64,000 bases of DNA. Source: Gammaproteobacteria bacterium. GTDB lineage: Bacteria; Pseudomonadota; Gammaproteobacteria; Burkholderiales; Rhodocyclaceae. Of the stretch, positions 1 through 9,841 are shown in pieces. Each line of letters begins with the position of its first letter. Position 1 is the stretch's first letter. Under the pieces are notes generated by a model. It was not told the origin of the DNA, searched no databases, and worked only from the letters and a program-made list of their open reading frames with translations. The translations under genes and the position numbers were made by a program. The DNA lies in the NCBI GenBank assembly GCA_029289235.1, contig JARFTZ010000056.1, forward strand, positions 37,721 to 101,720. Direction: 5' to 3'.

Positions 1-1518
1 CAACTGGTGGTCAAGGAGCTGCCGCCGGGCGTCTCCAGCGCCAAGGTGCTCTCCGAAATCGGTGCGCTGATGAACCCGCAACCCAAACCGGGCAAGAAGG
101 CGATCGAACAATCTGCGGCGCAACTGAAGGCGCTGTTCGCCGCGCACCTTGAGCGCGCCCGCGACGAGTCGGGCAAGGACGACGACGTACGGCTCGTCTT
201 CGAGCCGGTCAGTTCCCGCCTCGACCGCGACGAATTCGTCGCTCTGCTGCTGGCGCACACCAGCCTGGAAACCACCGCGCCGATCAACCTCGTCGCCGTC
301 GGCCTCGACGGGCGGCCGTGCCAGAAGACGCTGGTCGAACTGGTCGGCGAATGGTGCCAGTTCCGCCTGACCACCGTGCGCCGGCGCAGCGAATTCCGCC
401 TCGCCAAGGCCAACGACCGCATCCACATCCTCGAAGGCCGGCACATCGTCTTCCTCAACATCGACGAGGTGATCCGCATCATCCGCGAGTCGGATGAGCC
501 GAAGCCGGCGCTGATGGCGCGTTTCAACCTCTCGGAACGGCAGGCCGACGACATCCTGGAAATCCGCCTGCGCCAGCTGGCCCGCCTCGAAGGCATCAAG
601 ATCGAGCAGGAACTGGAAAAGCTGCGCGCCGAGAAGGCGGAGCTGGAAAAGCTGCTTGGCAGCGACACGCTCATGCGCCGGCTGGTCGTCAAGGAAATCA
701 AGGCCGACGCCGCCAAGCATGGCGATGCGCGCCGCACGCTGATCGAAGCGGCGTCGATGGCCTCGCGCTCTGAAGTCGCCGCCGTCGCCGACGAGCCGGT
801 GACGTTGATCGTCTCGGAGAAAGGCTGGGCGCGCGTGCGCCAGGGCCACAACCTCGATCTCTCCGCCGTCGCCTACAAGGACGGCGACGGTCCCGGCGTG
901 AACCACGAGTGCCGCTCGGTCGATTCGCTGGTCATCCTCTCCAACGAAGGCCGCGCCTTCACCGTGCCGATCGCCGCGCTGCCCGACGGCCGCGGCATGG
1001 GCGCGCCGCTGCCCTCCTTCGTCGACATGGGCAACAGCCGCATCGCGCACGTGCTGGTCGGCAAGCCGGAAGACGAACTGCTCGTCGCCAAGACCTCCGG
1101 CTACGGCTTCATCTGCACCTACGGCGACCTCCTTTCGCGGCAGAAGGCCGGCAAGGCGTTCCTGACAGTGGAAGATGGCGCGACCATCCTGCCGCCGACG
1201 CGCGTAGTCGACGCGGACCACCTCGCCGCGCTCTCGGACGATGGCCGCCTGCTCGTCTTCCCGCTCGACCAGATGAAACGCCTGTCCGGCGGCAAGGGCG
1301 TGCAGATCATCGGCCTGAAAGGCAAGGAAACGCTGAAAGCGGCAATCGCCGTCAAGGGTCCGGTCGTCGCCATCAAGGGCGTCTTCCGCAATCGCCCGAA
1401 GGAACTCATTTCGGAAGAGAAGCACCTCGGCCAGCGCGCGCGGCGCGGCGCGGCGGTGGGGCTCGTCAACAATCCGGTGATCGAAGGCTCCCCCGCGGCC
1501 TCCGGCACGAAGGGCTGA
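1..1518 (+). CDS. parC: DNA topoisomerase IV subunit A, C-terminal part (5' end outside window)
   Basis: Translation matches the GyrA/ParC family (KANDRIHILEGRHIVFLNIDEVIRIIR, LSERQADDILEIRLRQLARLEGIKIEQEL); ORF is open at the left edge. Confidence 0.93.
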   Translation, partial: QLVVKELPPGVSSAKVLSEIGALMNPQPKPGKKAIEQSAAQLKALFAAHLERARDESGKDDDVRLVFEPVSSRLDRDEFVALLLAHTSLETTAPINLVAVGLDGRPCQKTLVELVGEWCQFRLTTVRRRSEFRLAKANDRIHILEGRHIVFLNIDEVIRIIRESDEPKPALMARFNLSERQADDILEIRLRQLARLEGIKIEQELEKLRAEKAELEKLLGSDTLMRRLVVKEIKADAAKHGDARRTLIEAASMASRSEVAAVADEPVTLIVSEKGWARVRQGHNLDLSAVAYKDGDGPGVNHECRSVDSLVILSNEGRAFTVPIAALPDGRGMGAPLPSFVDMGNSRIAHVLVGKPEDELLVAKTSGYGFICTYGDLLSRQKAGKAFLTVEDGATILPPTRVVDADHLAALSDDGRLLVFPLDQMKRLSGGKGVQIIGLKGKETLKAAIAVKGPVVAIKGVFRNRPKELISEEKHLGQRARRGAAVGLVNNPVIEGSPAASGTKG

Positions 1519-1522
1519 ACAC

Positions 1523-2239
1523 ATGGAACTGGAACGCCTGCTCCGCTCGCAAGGCTTCGGCAGCCGCGCCGACTGCCGGGCGCTGGTCCGTGCCGGCCGG
1601 GTGCGCTTCGGCGACGAAATCTGCGACGACCCGTTTCAGGAGGTCATCCCGGACGGACTGACTTTCAGCGTGGATGGCACGCCCTGGCTCTTTCGCCCAC
1701 AGGCTTACCTGGTCCTGCACAAGCCGGCGGACTACGAATGCTCGCACAAGCCGCGCTTTCACCCGAGTGTCTACTCGCTGCTGCCGAAACCGCTGGTGAC
1801 GCGCGGCGTGCAGGCCGTCGGCCGTCTTGACGAAGACACGACGGGACTGTTGCTGCTCTCCGACGACGGCCAGTTCATTCATCGCTGCACTTCGCCGAAA
1901 AAGCGCGTTGCCAAAATCTACGAGGTGACGACGAAACATCCGGTCGACGAGGCGCAAATCGCCGCCCTGCTCGGCGGCGTGCTGCTCAACGACGATCCGG
2001 AACCGGTCGCCGCGCTGGCGTGCGAGAAGATCGCCGACAACCTCCTGCGCCTGACGATCACCGAAGGAAAATACCATCAGGTCAAGCGGATGATCGCGGC
2101 CGTCAGCAACCGCGTCGAAGGGTTGCACCGTAGCGCCATCGGCGACTACGCACTCCCCGCCGATCTCAGGCCGGGCGAATGGCGCTGGCTGGAGGCAAGC
2201 GATCTCGCCCGGATCGAGACCCCGCTCGAAACCGCCTGA
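1523..2239 (+). CDS. rsuA: 16S rRNA pseudouridine synthase (RsuA family)
   Basis: S4-like N-terminus, GRLDEDTTGLLLLSDDG catalytic motif, TEGKYHQVKRM motif. Confidence 0.88.
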   Translation: MELERLLRSQGFGSRADCRALVRAGRVRFGDEICDDPFQEVIPDGLTFSVDGTPWLFRPQAYLVLHKPADYECSHKPRFHPSVYSLLPKPLVTRGVQAVGRLDEDTTGLLLLSDDGQFIHRCTSPKKRVAKIYEVTTKHPVDEAQIAALLGGVLLNDDPEPVAALACEKIADNLLRLTITEGKYHQVKRMIAAVSNRVEGLHRSAIGDYALPADLRPGEWRWLEASDLARIETPLETA

Positions 2240-2248
2240 GACCAGCGC

Positions 2249-2695
2249 TCACTGCAGGCTGGCGACCAGCGCGGCCTCCTGCTTGTGCCAGCGCAGGGGC
2301 AGGATGTAGGCCTTGACGTTGCGTGGCACCTGGATAGCCTTGGCGTTGCCGGCGACGACGACGGGAACCGAGATCATGAAGTCCGGCCCGAACACGCGTC
2401 GGGCATTGCCGGAGATGGTATTGGCGACTTCGCCGACGAGATCGCTGAGGTTGTCGTCCGAGAGATCCGGTTCGCCGACGCGCAGCAGCAGGTTGCGCAG
2501 CAGGTCCCGGTGCGCGGTGAAATAGACGCAGCCGGGGCGGTTGCCGGAAATCCCGATGACGCCGGTGAAATCGTAGATCGGCAAGGCCGAGGGTTCGCCG
2601 AGGTACGGCGTGCCGAGATCGGGCAAACGGCCAGTCTGCCGCTCGAAATACTGATTGACGATCTCGACGAAGGCGCGCAGTTCCTGTTCTTCCAT
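2249..2695 (-). CDS. CheX-like chemotaxis phosphatase domain protein
   Basis: Translation has the CheX-type layout (DLVGEVANTISGNARR; ITGVIGISG-like region YDFTGVIGISGNRPG); adjacent to a CheY-like gene. Confidence 0.75.
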   Translation of the reverse strand: MEEQELRAFVEIVNQYFERQTGRLPDLGTPYLGEPSALPIYDFTGVIGISGNRPGCVYFTAHRDLLRNLLLRVGEPDLSDDNLSDLVGEVANTISGNARRVFGPDFMISVPVVVAGNAKAIQVPRNVKAYILPLRWHKQEAALVASLQ

Positions 2696-2696
2696 T

Positions 2697-3068
2697 TCAG
2701 TCGTCCCCCAGCAGTTCGTCCATCGCCTCGGTCAGGTCAGCCTCGGAAAACGGTTTGCAGAGAAAGCCCTGCGCGCCTTCCTTGAGCGCCTGAATGGCCG
2801 TGGCCTTGTCGGCCAGGGCGGAGACGACGAGGATATGCACCTGTGGATTCACTCGCCGCAGCGCGCGAATGCATTCCAGACCGTCCATGCGCGGCATGGT
2901 CAGATCCATCGTCACCACGTCCGGCCGGGCGGCGGAAAACTGGCGCACGGCCTCCTCGCCGTCGCCGGCGGTGGCCACGACGGCCATGTCATGCCGCGAC
3001 AGCGTGCGCGCGATCTTGCTGCGAATGATGTTCGAGTCATCGACGATCATCAGCTTGAGCCCCATCAC
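2697..3068 (-). CDS. CheY-like response regulator
   Basis: LMIVDDSNIIRSKI, DVVTMDLTMPRMDGLE, VSAL, CKPFS: complete receiver-domain motifs. Confidence 0.92.
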   Translation of the reverse strand: MMGLKLMIVDDSNIIRSKIARTLSRHDMAVVATAGDGEEAVRQFSAARPDVVTMDLTMPRMDGLECIRALRRVNPQVHILVVSALADKATAIQALKEGAQGFLCKPFSEADLTEAMDELLGDD

Positions 3069-5218
3069 GCCGCCTCCCTGACCGGTTCGACTGTCTTCGC
3101 CGCGAGCGAAGGCTCGTTGCGCAGCGGAAGTTGCACGCGGAAATGGCAGTATTCGCCGCGGGTCGATCCGACCCGGATGCGCCCGCCGTGGCGCGAAACG
3201 ATCTCCTTAACCGCATCGAGGCCAACCCCACGCCCGGCATCCATGTCGGGCCGGTCGCATGTAGAAAAGCCCGGTTCGAAGATCATCGTCGTCAAGCGTC
3301 GTGCATCGAGCATTGCCGCCATTTCTGCGCTCATGCGCCCGGAAGCGATGGCGGCCTGCTTCACCTTGTCGAGATCGATGCCGGCCCCGTCGTCGCGGAA
3401 ACTCAGTTCGAGGAAACCGTCGCCCTGGTCGGAAACGTAGACCGACAGCCGCGCCGTTTCCGGTTTGCCCCGTTTGCGACGTTCCGCTGGCGGCTCGATG
3501 CCGTGGGCCAGCGCGTTGCGGACGAATTGATTGACGACGCTGTTCAGGGTTTCCCGCAGCATCGGCGAGAGCGTCCGGAGGTCAACGCCCTGATAGACCA
3601 GTTCGACCTTCTTGTGCAGCCGCTCTGCCAGTTGCTGCACGAAGCCGCTCCACTGCCGGACCAGAGGCTGTTGCGCCGACTCTCCGCCATCCGGCGCCGG
3701 CCGCGGCGGCTCGACGCAGACCACGCTGCGTACCTGGTTGATGCGCGTGATGATCTCCTGGATGGACTGGATCGCGGAAAAGAGTTCCTTGATGCGTACC
3801 GCGACCGGCAACAGATCCTCGCCCTTGCGCTGGGTACGCCCGCGCAACTCCTGCAACAACGTTTCCAGTCCGTGCAGCGTCTCGGTTGGCGTATCGAGTT
3901 GCAGTGCCGCCGCATCGCCTTTCAAGCGGTGGGCGATGCGCAGCATCGCGTCGATTTCGCTGCCAGCGACACCGTTTGCAGGATGGCTGTTCCGCAACAC
4001 CTCGTTGATCCGGTTCAGGCCGCTGCTCGCGTCGGCCAGAAACGCCTGGAGCAACTGCGGGTCGGCCTGCAGGACGTGTACCATCATCGCCATCTGATCC
4101 TGCACGCGACGCTCGCTTTCCTTGAGCTCCCTTTCCAGACGGACCTGGCGACTGATGTCGTTGGCCGTCACCAGCAAATGAGTCACCCTGGCGTTCCGCA
4201 TGACGCGGTTGAAGCGGATCTGGAGGCAGCGGGTATCGACGCCGCCGTCTTTGCGCACCGTGGCGATTTCGAGGCAATCGAGCGGATTCAGGCTGGCCAC
4301 CAGTTTCTCCTTGACATCGTGGCGGAGCAGCAACTCGATGTACTCCCTAGCGGTGTCGTAGGTCTTCGGAGAGACGGAGGGCCGCAGCAGTTCGAGAAAG
4401 TTCGCGCCCGGACGCACGTCGAATCCGAGCACTTTCGAAAGCGCCTGCGAGGTCTGCGAGCCCATGCGCAAGCGGTGGTCAAGCAGGAACAGCCCGTCCT
4501 GCGTGGTCCGGAAGATATCCTCGGTTTCCCGGTGCGCCTGTTCAACGCGGATCGAGAAGACCAGCCCCACCGCCAGCAAGAGGACGCCGACGACGCCGGC
4601 GCCGATGACCACGTAGTCCATCTGGCGCGACAACGCCAGCATCGGGTCGGCCGAACCGTAATCGATGCCGACGAACACGGCGCCGCGCGCGCCGTTGTCG
4701 AACGCCACCGGCAGGTACGTGGACATATGCCGCCGGTCGAACAGGGTGATCTGCCCGGAGTATTCCCGCCCCGCCTCCAGCGTCCTGGCGGCCTCCGAGG
4801 CCGGATCGAGCGCGGTGCCGATCGCCTGCTGCCCATCCGCTTTCTTCAGCGTCGTTGCGGCACGGACATAACGTCCATCCTTGTAGACAAACAAAGTTGC
4901 CACTGCCCGGCCTTCGGCGCTGAACGCGTCGAGCAAGCCATCACGCGTCAGTTCGGTGTCGCTCCATGCCTCGGGTCTGTTGCGAATTCCCTTGAGCGCG
5001 TGCGCCAAGGCGCCGGTCTGATTCTCAAGCGCCTTGTCGGTCAATTGGGGAATCATCGACAGCTTGATGAATGCCACGATGGCAACCACGACGAGTACCG
5101 CGCTGACACACGATGCCAGAAGCAATTTCGTCGCTACCGATTTCGATTTGAGCAGCATGCCGTTCGCCTCCCGGAAGATACGAATCGCATACTCCCAAAA
5201 CCGAATCATCTTGTGCAT
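3065..5218 (-). CDS. Membrane-anchored CheA-like sensor histidine kinase (N-terminal TM/sensor, PAS-like, Hpt-like AHRLKGDAAAL, CheA-type HATPase)
   Basis: Two hydrophobic TM stretches near the N-terminus; NQFVRNALAHGIEPPAER N-box; GRGVGLDAVKEIVSRHGG G2 box; no C-terminal CheW-like domain. Confidence 0.85.
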   Translation of the reverse strand: MHKMIRFWEYAIRIFREANGMLLKSKSVATKLLLASCVSAVLVVVAIVAFIKLSMIPQLTDKALENQTGALAHALKGIRNRPEAWSDTELTRDGLLDAFSAEGRAVATLFVYKDGRYVRAATTLKKADGQQAIGTALDPASEAARTLEAGREYSGQITLFDRRHMSTYLPVAFDNGARGAVFVGIDYGSADPMLALSRQMDYVVIGAGVVGVLLLAVGLVFSIRVEQAHRETEDIFRTTQDGLFLLDHRLRMGSQTSQALSKVLGFDVRPGANFLELLRPSVSPKTYDTAREYIELLLRHDVKEKLVASLNPLDCLEIATVRKDGGVDTRCLQIRFNRVMRNARVTHLLVTANDISRQVRLERELKESERRVQDQMAMMVHVLQADPQLLQAFLADASSGLNRINEVLRNSHPANGVAGSEIDAMLRIAHRLKGDAAALQLDTPTETLHGLETLLQELRGRTQRKGEDLLPVAVRIKELFSAIQSIQEIITRINQVRSVVCVEPPRPAPDGGESAQQPLVRQWSGFVQQLAERLHKKVELVYQGVDLRTLSPMLRETLNSVVNQFVRNALAHGIEPPAERRKRGKPETARLSVYVSDQGDGFLELSFRDDGAGIDLDKVKQAAIASGRMSAEMAAMLDARRLTTMIFEPGFSTCDRPDMDAGRGVGLDAVKEIVSRHGGRIRVGSTRGEYCHFRVQLPLRNEPSLAAKTVEPVREAA

Positions 5219-5404
5219 CAGTAACTTCCGCCGTGAACCGCGGAAACTACGGAGTCATTACCGACCGACCGCCTCTCCCCGGTCGGAGAATCGTCCGGGA
5301 ACGGCGACACGCTGCAGAATCGGGGCCGCTTGCCCCCTGTTTTCATGCTAATCTTCGCGCGTTTTCAGGGGATCTACCGACCTCGTGCAGGCAGGGAGCA
5401 GGCA

Positions 5405-6508
5405 TTGAAAAAACAGTGGGTTCTGGAGTCCGTCGGCGCTGACGGCACCCGTTCCGATTTCGTCATTACGCAGCTGCCGTGCCGGATCGGGCGCAGCAAG
5501 GGGAATGACCTCGTGATTGCCAATCTCGGCCTGAGCCGGGACCAGGCGGTCATCGCCCGCGACATCACCGGCCAGCTCCGCCTCACCGACGAGAACAGCA
5601 CGAACGGAACCTTCGTCAATCGTCATCGGATCGACGGGTATTGCCTGCTCAAGGAGAACGACGTCATCCACTTCGCCAGCGCCGAGTTCAAGCTGTGTCG
5701 CCGGCTGCTGGACGAAGAAGACGCGCTCTCGTTCGACCAGATGCTGACCATGGTGATGCCGGCCGGGATGCCACTGTCCGAGCACTTTGCTCCGAACGAA
5801 GCGGAACTCGATGAATTGATCATGGGCCAGGGCATCTCCGGCGCAGCGCAACCGATCGTCGATGCCGTGTCCCGGCGTGTCGTCGCCTATGAACTGCTCG
5901 GGCGCGCCAACCATCCACGCCTGCCGGGCAGCCCGATCGAGCTTTTCGCCCTGGCGGAGGCACTCGACCGTGAAGAAGCCCTGAGCCAGGCCTTCCGCGA
6001 CTTCGGTGTCAGTCAGGCATCCCCGCGCCTGAACGGCAACACCCTGTTCATCAATGCCCACCCCAAGGAAACATTCAGCGCGGCCTTCCTCGCCTCACTG
6101 GAGCGCATCCGCAAAGCCTCGCCCACGCTCGACATCGTCGTGGAAATCCACGAATCCGCGGTCACCCGGATCGAAGAATTGCGCGAACTGGCCAACCGCC
6201 TGGAGGAACTCGGCATCCGCTTCGCCTACGACGATTTCGGCGCCGGGCAAGCACGCCTGCTCGAACTGGCCGATGTGCCGGCGCATTTCGTCAAGTTCGA
6301 CATGACGCTGATTCGCGGGCTGCACAATGCCAGCGAACGCAAGCGCAAGATCGTCCGCGACCTGGTACAGATGGTTCTCTCCATCGGATCGGTGCCGCTG
6401 GCCGAGGGCGTGGAGGACGAGGCCGAGGCGCAAGCCTGCCTCGACATGGGCTTCTGCCTGATCCAGGGCTACCTTACCGGCCGTCCGGTACCGGTAGACT
6501 CCCTGTAG
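5405..6508 (+). CDS. FHA domain - EAL domain protein (putative c-di-GMP phosphodiesterase/effector)
   Basis: N-terminal FHA signature (CRIGRSKGNDLVIANLGLSRDQAVI...NSTNGTFVN), C-terminal EAL motifs (VVAYELLGR, FAYDDFGAGQARL, AEGVED). TTG start at 5405 with upstream AGGGAG preferred over the ORF-track start 5330. Confidence 0.85.
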   Translation: MKKQWVLESVGADGTRSDFVITQLPCRIGRSKGNDLVIANLGLSRDQAVIARDITGQLRLTDENSTNGTFVNRHRIDGYCLLKENDVIHFASAEFKLCRRLLDEEDALSFDQMLTMVMPAGMPLSEHFAPNEAELDELIMGQGISGAAQPIVDAVSRRVVAYELLGRANHPRLPGSPIELFALAEALDREEALSQAFRDFGVSQASPRLNGNTLFINAHPKETFSAAFLASLERIRKASPTLDIVVEIHESAVTRIEELRELANRLEELGIRFAYDDFGAGQARLLELADVPAHFVKFDMTLIRGLHNASERKRKIVRDLVQMVLSIGSVPLAEGVEDEAEAQACLDMGFCLIQGYLTGRPVPVDSL

Positions 6509-7961
6509 CGCAGGCGGCCAGGACGGCCCGCAGCAGCCGCCAGCAATCCCCCACCGAAGCCACCTCGACCGCTTCTCCCGGCGCATGCGCGCCACGGATC
6601 GTCGGCCCGAACGACACCATGTCCATGCCCGGATACTTGCCGCCGATCAGCCCGCATTCCAGCCCGGCGTGGATCACCTGTGTGGTCGCCTCGCCGCCGA
6701 ACTCCTGACGAAAAACGTCGCGACACAGCGCCAGCAACGACGATGCGGGATTTGGCGCCCAGCCCGGATAATGGCCCGACGGTTCCGCGGCGGTACAGGA
6801 AAGACCGAACAGACTGACGATCTGCTGGGCCAGATCGTCACCGGCACTATCGACCAGCGAACGGACCATGAAGTTGGCCGCACCCGCCGGCGGCTGAAGA
6901 TCGACAACGCCGAGGTTGACGGACGTTTCGACGACCCCGGGCACTGTCACGCTCATGCGCTGGAGGCCTTGCGGCGCAGCGTGCAGCGAGGCCAGCCAGG
7001 CGGCCTGGTCAGCTGGCGCCATCACCCGCTCGACGGTTGAGGAGGAAAACGACACGCTGACGTTGGCGTCCACCCCGGCCAACTCGCTGCGGAACGTCGC
7101 CTGCAGTTCGGCCAACAGTCCTTCCAGTTCCTGGAACACCTCGCCGGGGACAGCCAGCGTGGCGTGCGCTTCCCGCGGCAAGGCATTGCGCGCCGTTCCG
7201 CCGCAGAGCGTGGCAAGGCGCAACGGCCAGCGACGCTCGATCTCCCGCAGCACCCGCACCAGGAGCTTGATCGCACTGCCGCGCCCCTCGTGGATATTCA
7301 CTCCGGAGTGCCCGCCGCGCAGCCCGCGCACATCGATGCGCAGGCCGGCATGTCCGGCGGGAACGACATTCGGCACACCTGCGCGCGCGACATTCACATC
7401 AACCCCGCCTGCACAGCCGAGGTAGAACTGCCCCCACTCCTCGGTATCCAGATTGAGCAGCAACTGCCCCTGCAGAAGCTCCGGGGCGAGTCCCCGTGCG
7501 CCGCCCATGCCGCATTCCTCATCGACGGTGAACAGCGCCTCGAGCGGACCATGCACCAGAGAATCGTCTTCCAGCACAGCCAGCATCAGTGCCACGCCGA
7601 TACCGTTATCCGCACCGAGCGTGGTTTCCTCGGCGATCAGCCAGCCGTCTCGCAAGACGGGAACGATCGGATCGCGCGTGAAATCATGCGCCGTATCGCC
7701 GTTCTTCTGGCAAACCATGTCCAGATGCGACTGCAGGACGACACCGGGCGAAGCATCACAGCCCGCGCTCGCCGCTTTTCTCACGATCATGTTGCCCGCG
7801 GCATCGACGCTTGCGTCCAATCCCCGTTCTGCGGCCCAACGCCGCAGATGCTCGCGCAGGCCGGCTTCGCCCTTGGACGGCCGCGGAATCGCGCAAAGCG
7901 TCGCAAAATGCGTCCAGACGGCGGCGGGTTGAAGATCGTTGAAAACACTGGAAGTGGTCAT
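6474..7961 (-). CDS. pepD: Aminoacyl-histidine dipeptidase (cytosol nonspecific dipeptidase)
   Basis: M20-family motifs: VVLQSHLDMVCQKN, TTLGADNGIGVA, LFTVDEECGMGGA, HAGLECGLI. Confidence 0.93.
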   Translation of the reverse strand: MTTSSVFNDLQPAAVWTHFATLCAIPRPSKGEAGLREHLRRWAAERGLDASVDAAGNMIVRKAASAGCDASPGVVLQSHLDMVCQKNGDTAHDFTRDPIVPVLRDGWLIAEETTLGADNGIGVALMLAVLEDDSLVHGPLEALFTVDEECGMGGARGLAPELLQGQLLLNLDTEEWGQFYLGCAGGVDVNVARAGVPNVVPAGHAGLRIDVRGLRGGHSGVNIHEGRGSAIKLLVRVLREIERRWPLRLATLCGGTARNALPREAHATLAVPGEVFQELEGLLAELQATFRSELAGVDANVSVSFSSSTVERVMAPADQAAWLASLHAAPQGLQRMSVTVPGVVETSVNLGVVDLQPPAGAANFMVRSLVDSAGDDLAQQIVSLFGLSCTAAEPSGHYPGWAPNPASSLLALCRDVFRQEFGGEATTQVIHAGLECGLIGGKYPGMDMVSFGPTIRGAHAPGEAVEVASVGDCWRLLRAVLAACATGSLPVPDGR

Positions 7962-8182
7962 ATCTCACCGGAGAAATCACAAGAACGAGGCACAGTCTAC
8001 CGCGTCCGAGGCCCCTCCTGACTACCCCCGACCTCACCGATTCACGTATCATTGCGCCTTCCGAGAGTTTCCGTCCCTTGCTGGAGACGTTCCCGCCCCC
8101 GGAGTATGTGGGCGCCACTCTCGCTCGTAGCCGCCTCGATCGCGGTTGCCATGTTGACCACAGAAATCCAGGAGTTTTGCTC

Positions 8183-8734
8183 GTGCTGCCCCGCCGTTAT
8201 CATCCCGCGATCCGTGCACTTCACTGGGCAATCGCGTTGCTCATCATTGCCGCCCTTTTTCTCGGCACCTTCGTCATGGCCCCCATGGACAACGCCGACC
8301 CCGGAAAAACCTTCGCCCTGCTCAAGCACATGGCTGCCGGCACCCTCATCTTCGCCCTTTGCGCCGCACGGATGTTCATCCGCCCGAAGACGAAGCGCCC
8401 CGCGCCGATGCTCTCCGGCATCGCCATCGCCGACAGCATCGTCCCGTTCGTGCATCGCATCTTCGACGTTCTGGTGCTGATCATGATCGGCAGCGGAATC
8501 GTCATGGCGATCAAGGCCGGTCTGCCGGAAATCCTGTTCAACAAGCGGGTGGTGCTGCCCGCCAGTTTCGACAGCGTTCCGCTGCATACGCTGCATGTCT
8601 TCACGGCCCGCGTGCTCGCCGCCATCGTCGCCCTGCACGTGGTCGGCGCCTTCTACCACCAGTTCATCCTGCGTGACGGCCTGCTCTCGCGCATGTCGCT
8701 CCCCTTCGGCAGACGGCAACCCGCAGCACGATAG
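8183..8734 (+). CDS. Cytochrome b561 family protein
   Basis: RRYHPAIRALHWAIALLIIAA and conserved His in TM helices (LHTLHVFTARVLAAIVALHVVGAFYHQF). GTG start at 8183 with AGGAG 8 nt upstream. Confidence 0.85.
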   Translation: MLPRRYHPAIRALHWAIALLIIAALFLGTFVMAPMDNADPGKTFALLKHMAAGTLIFALCAARMFIRPKTKRPAPMLSGIAIADSIVPFVHRIFDVLVLIMIGSGIVMAIKAGLPEILFNKRVVLPASFDSVPLHTLHVFTARVLAAIVALHVVGAFYHQFILRDGLLSRMSLPFGRRQPAAR

Positions 8735-8764
8735 TCATCTCGAGCGTGCGCCTCCAGCGCAAAA

Positions 8765-8865
8765 AAAATCCCGAGCCGGTGTGGCTCGGGATTGAAAGTC
8801 CCATCGTTGCGATGGGTCAGGGAGGGTCAAACATTGTCAGCGGAGACACTGAAACAATGCATGCA
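8765..8865 (-). ncRNA. Candidate small RNA ending at the orphan minus-strand terminator (5' end uncertain)
   Basis: Intergenic region has no minus-strand CDS feeding the terminator; second 7-bp hairpin at 8800-8816 and a C-rich CCCTCCC segment. Confidence 0.35.
8767..8793 (-). terminator. Rho-independent terminator oriented on the minus strand
   Basis: 11-bp perfect stem AATCCCGAGCC/GGCTCGGGATT with a run of 8 A (8761-8768) on the + strand, i.e. U-run on the minus strand. Confidence 0.7.
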
Positions 8866-9007
8866 GTCTACGCGCCAGAGAGACACTGCGTCTGTTGCGG
8901 CCCTTTGGCCTCTCTGTAACCGTCCGTAACAAAAACACACCTGCGGCATTTCCCCAAGACCGGTTGTGGTCTATCCTCTCCGGAAATCGTCATTGGGGGA
9001 TACGTTC

Positions 9008-9841
9008 ATGAAGAGGAAATCCTGGGGGCTCGCAACGCTAATCGTCGTACTGCTCGGCGGCATCGCAGCCTATTTTTTGTTCTTCAATCCAGTTGACCGG
9101 CCATCAACGCTCACCGCGGCGATTTCGCCCCCACCGGCAGCAACTCCCGCGGCACCGGAGTCGACGCCTCTGCCCCCACCCAAACCCATCACCCCGCCGC
9201 CCGCGCCGGAACCACCAGCGATCCTCCATCCGATCGAGCCCGCGCCCCCGGAAACGCCGCTGCCGGATCTCGGCCAGAGCGATGCGCCTTTCCGCAAGGC
9301 GCTTGGCGAGATTCTCGGCCGGAAGGGTCTCGCGCTGATGCTCTCCGAGGAACTCATCCACCACATCGTCGTCACCGTGGATAACCTGCCCCGCAAGCAC
9401 CTCCCGGCCGCCATCGTTCCGCTCAAGCGCGCGGAAGGCGCCTTCATCACGGACGGCAAGGATGAAACACTGGCGATTGGAAAAGGTAACGCCGCCCGTT
9501 ATGCCGCTTATGTTTCCGTTGCAAAAACGATCGACAGTGCGAAGCTCGTTACCGTGTATCGCCGTTTCTACCCCCTGTTCCAGAAGGCCTACGGCGAAAT
9601 CGGCTACCCGAAAGCCAACTTCAACGACCGCCTCGTCGTCGCCCTGGACGACCTTCTCGCCGCCCCCGACCTGGAGCCGCCGGTCAGACTGCAACAGCCG
9701 AAAATCCTCTTTGAATATGCCGACCCCGATCTGGAAGCCCGGTCGGCCGGGCAGAAGATCATGATGCGAATCGGTCGCGAAAACGCCGGCGTGCTCAAGA
9801 AAAAGCTGGCTGAGGTCAGGAAGCTGGTTGCCTCTCCATAG
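9008..9841 (+). CDS. DUF3014-like membrane-anchored protein
   Basis: N-terminal TM, Pro-rich linker, conserved C-terminal region (ILGRKGLALMLSEELIHHIVVTVDNLPRKHLP). Confidence 0.7.
   Translation: MKRKSWGLATLIVVLLGGIAAYFLFFNPVDRPSTLTAAISPPPAATPAAPESTPLPPPKPITPPPAPEPPAILHPIEPAPPETPLPDLGQSDAPFRKALGEILGRKGLALMLSEELIHHIVVTVDNLPRKHLPAAIVPLKRAEGAFITDGKDETLAIGKGNAARYAAYVSVAKTIDSAKLVTVYRRFYPLFQKAYGEIGYPKANFNDRLVVALDDLLAAPDLEPPVRLQQPKILFEYADPDLEARSAGQKIMMRIGRENAGVLKKKLAEVRKLVASP

Noticed and set aside
3131-5224. 697-aa + strand ORF opposite the CheA-like kinase
   Set aside because: Mirror ORF on the antisense strand of a clearly coding, GC-rich gene; translation has no recognisable domains and is low-complexity in R/Q/H.
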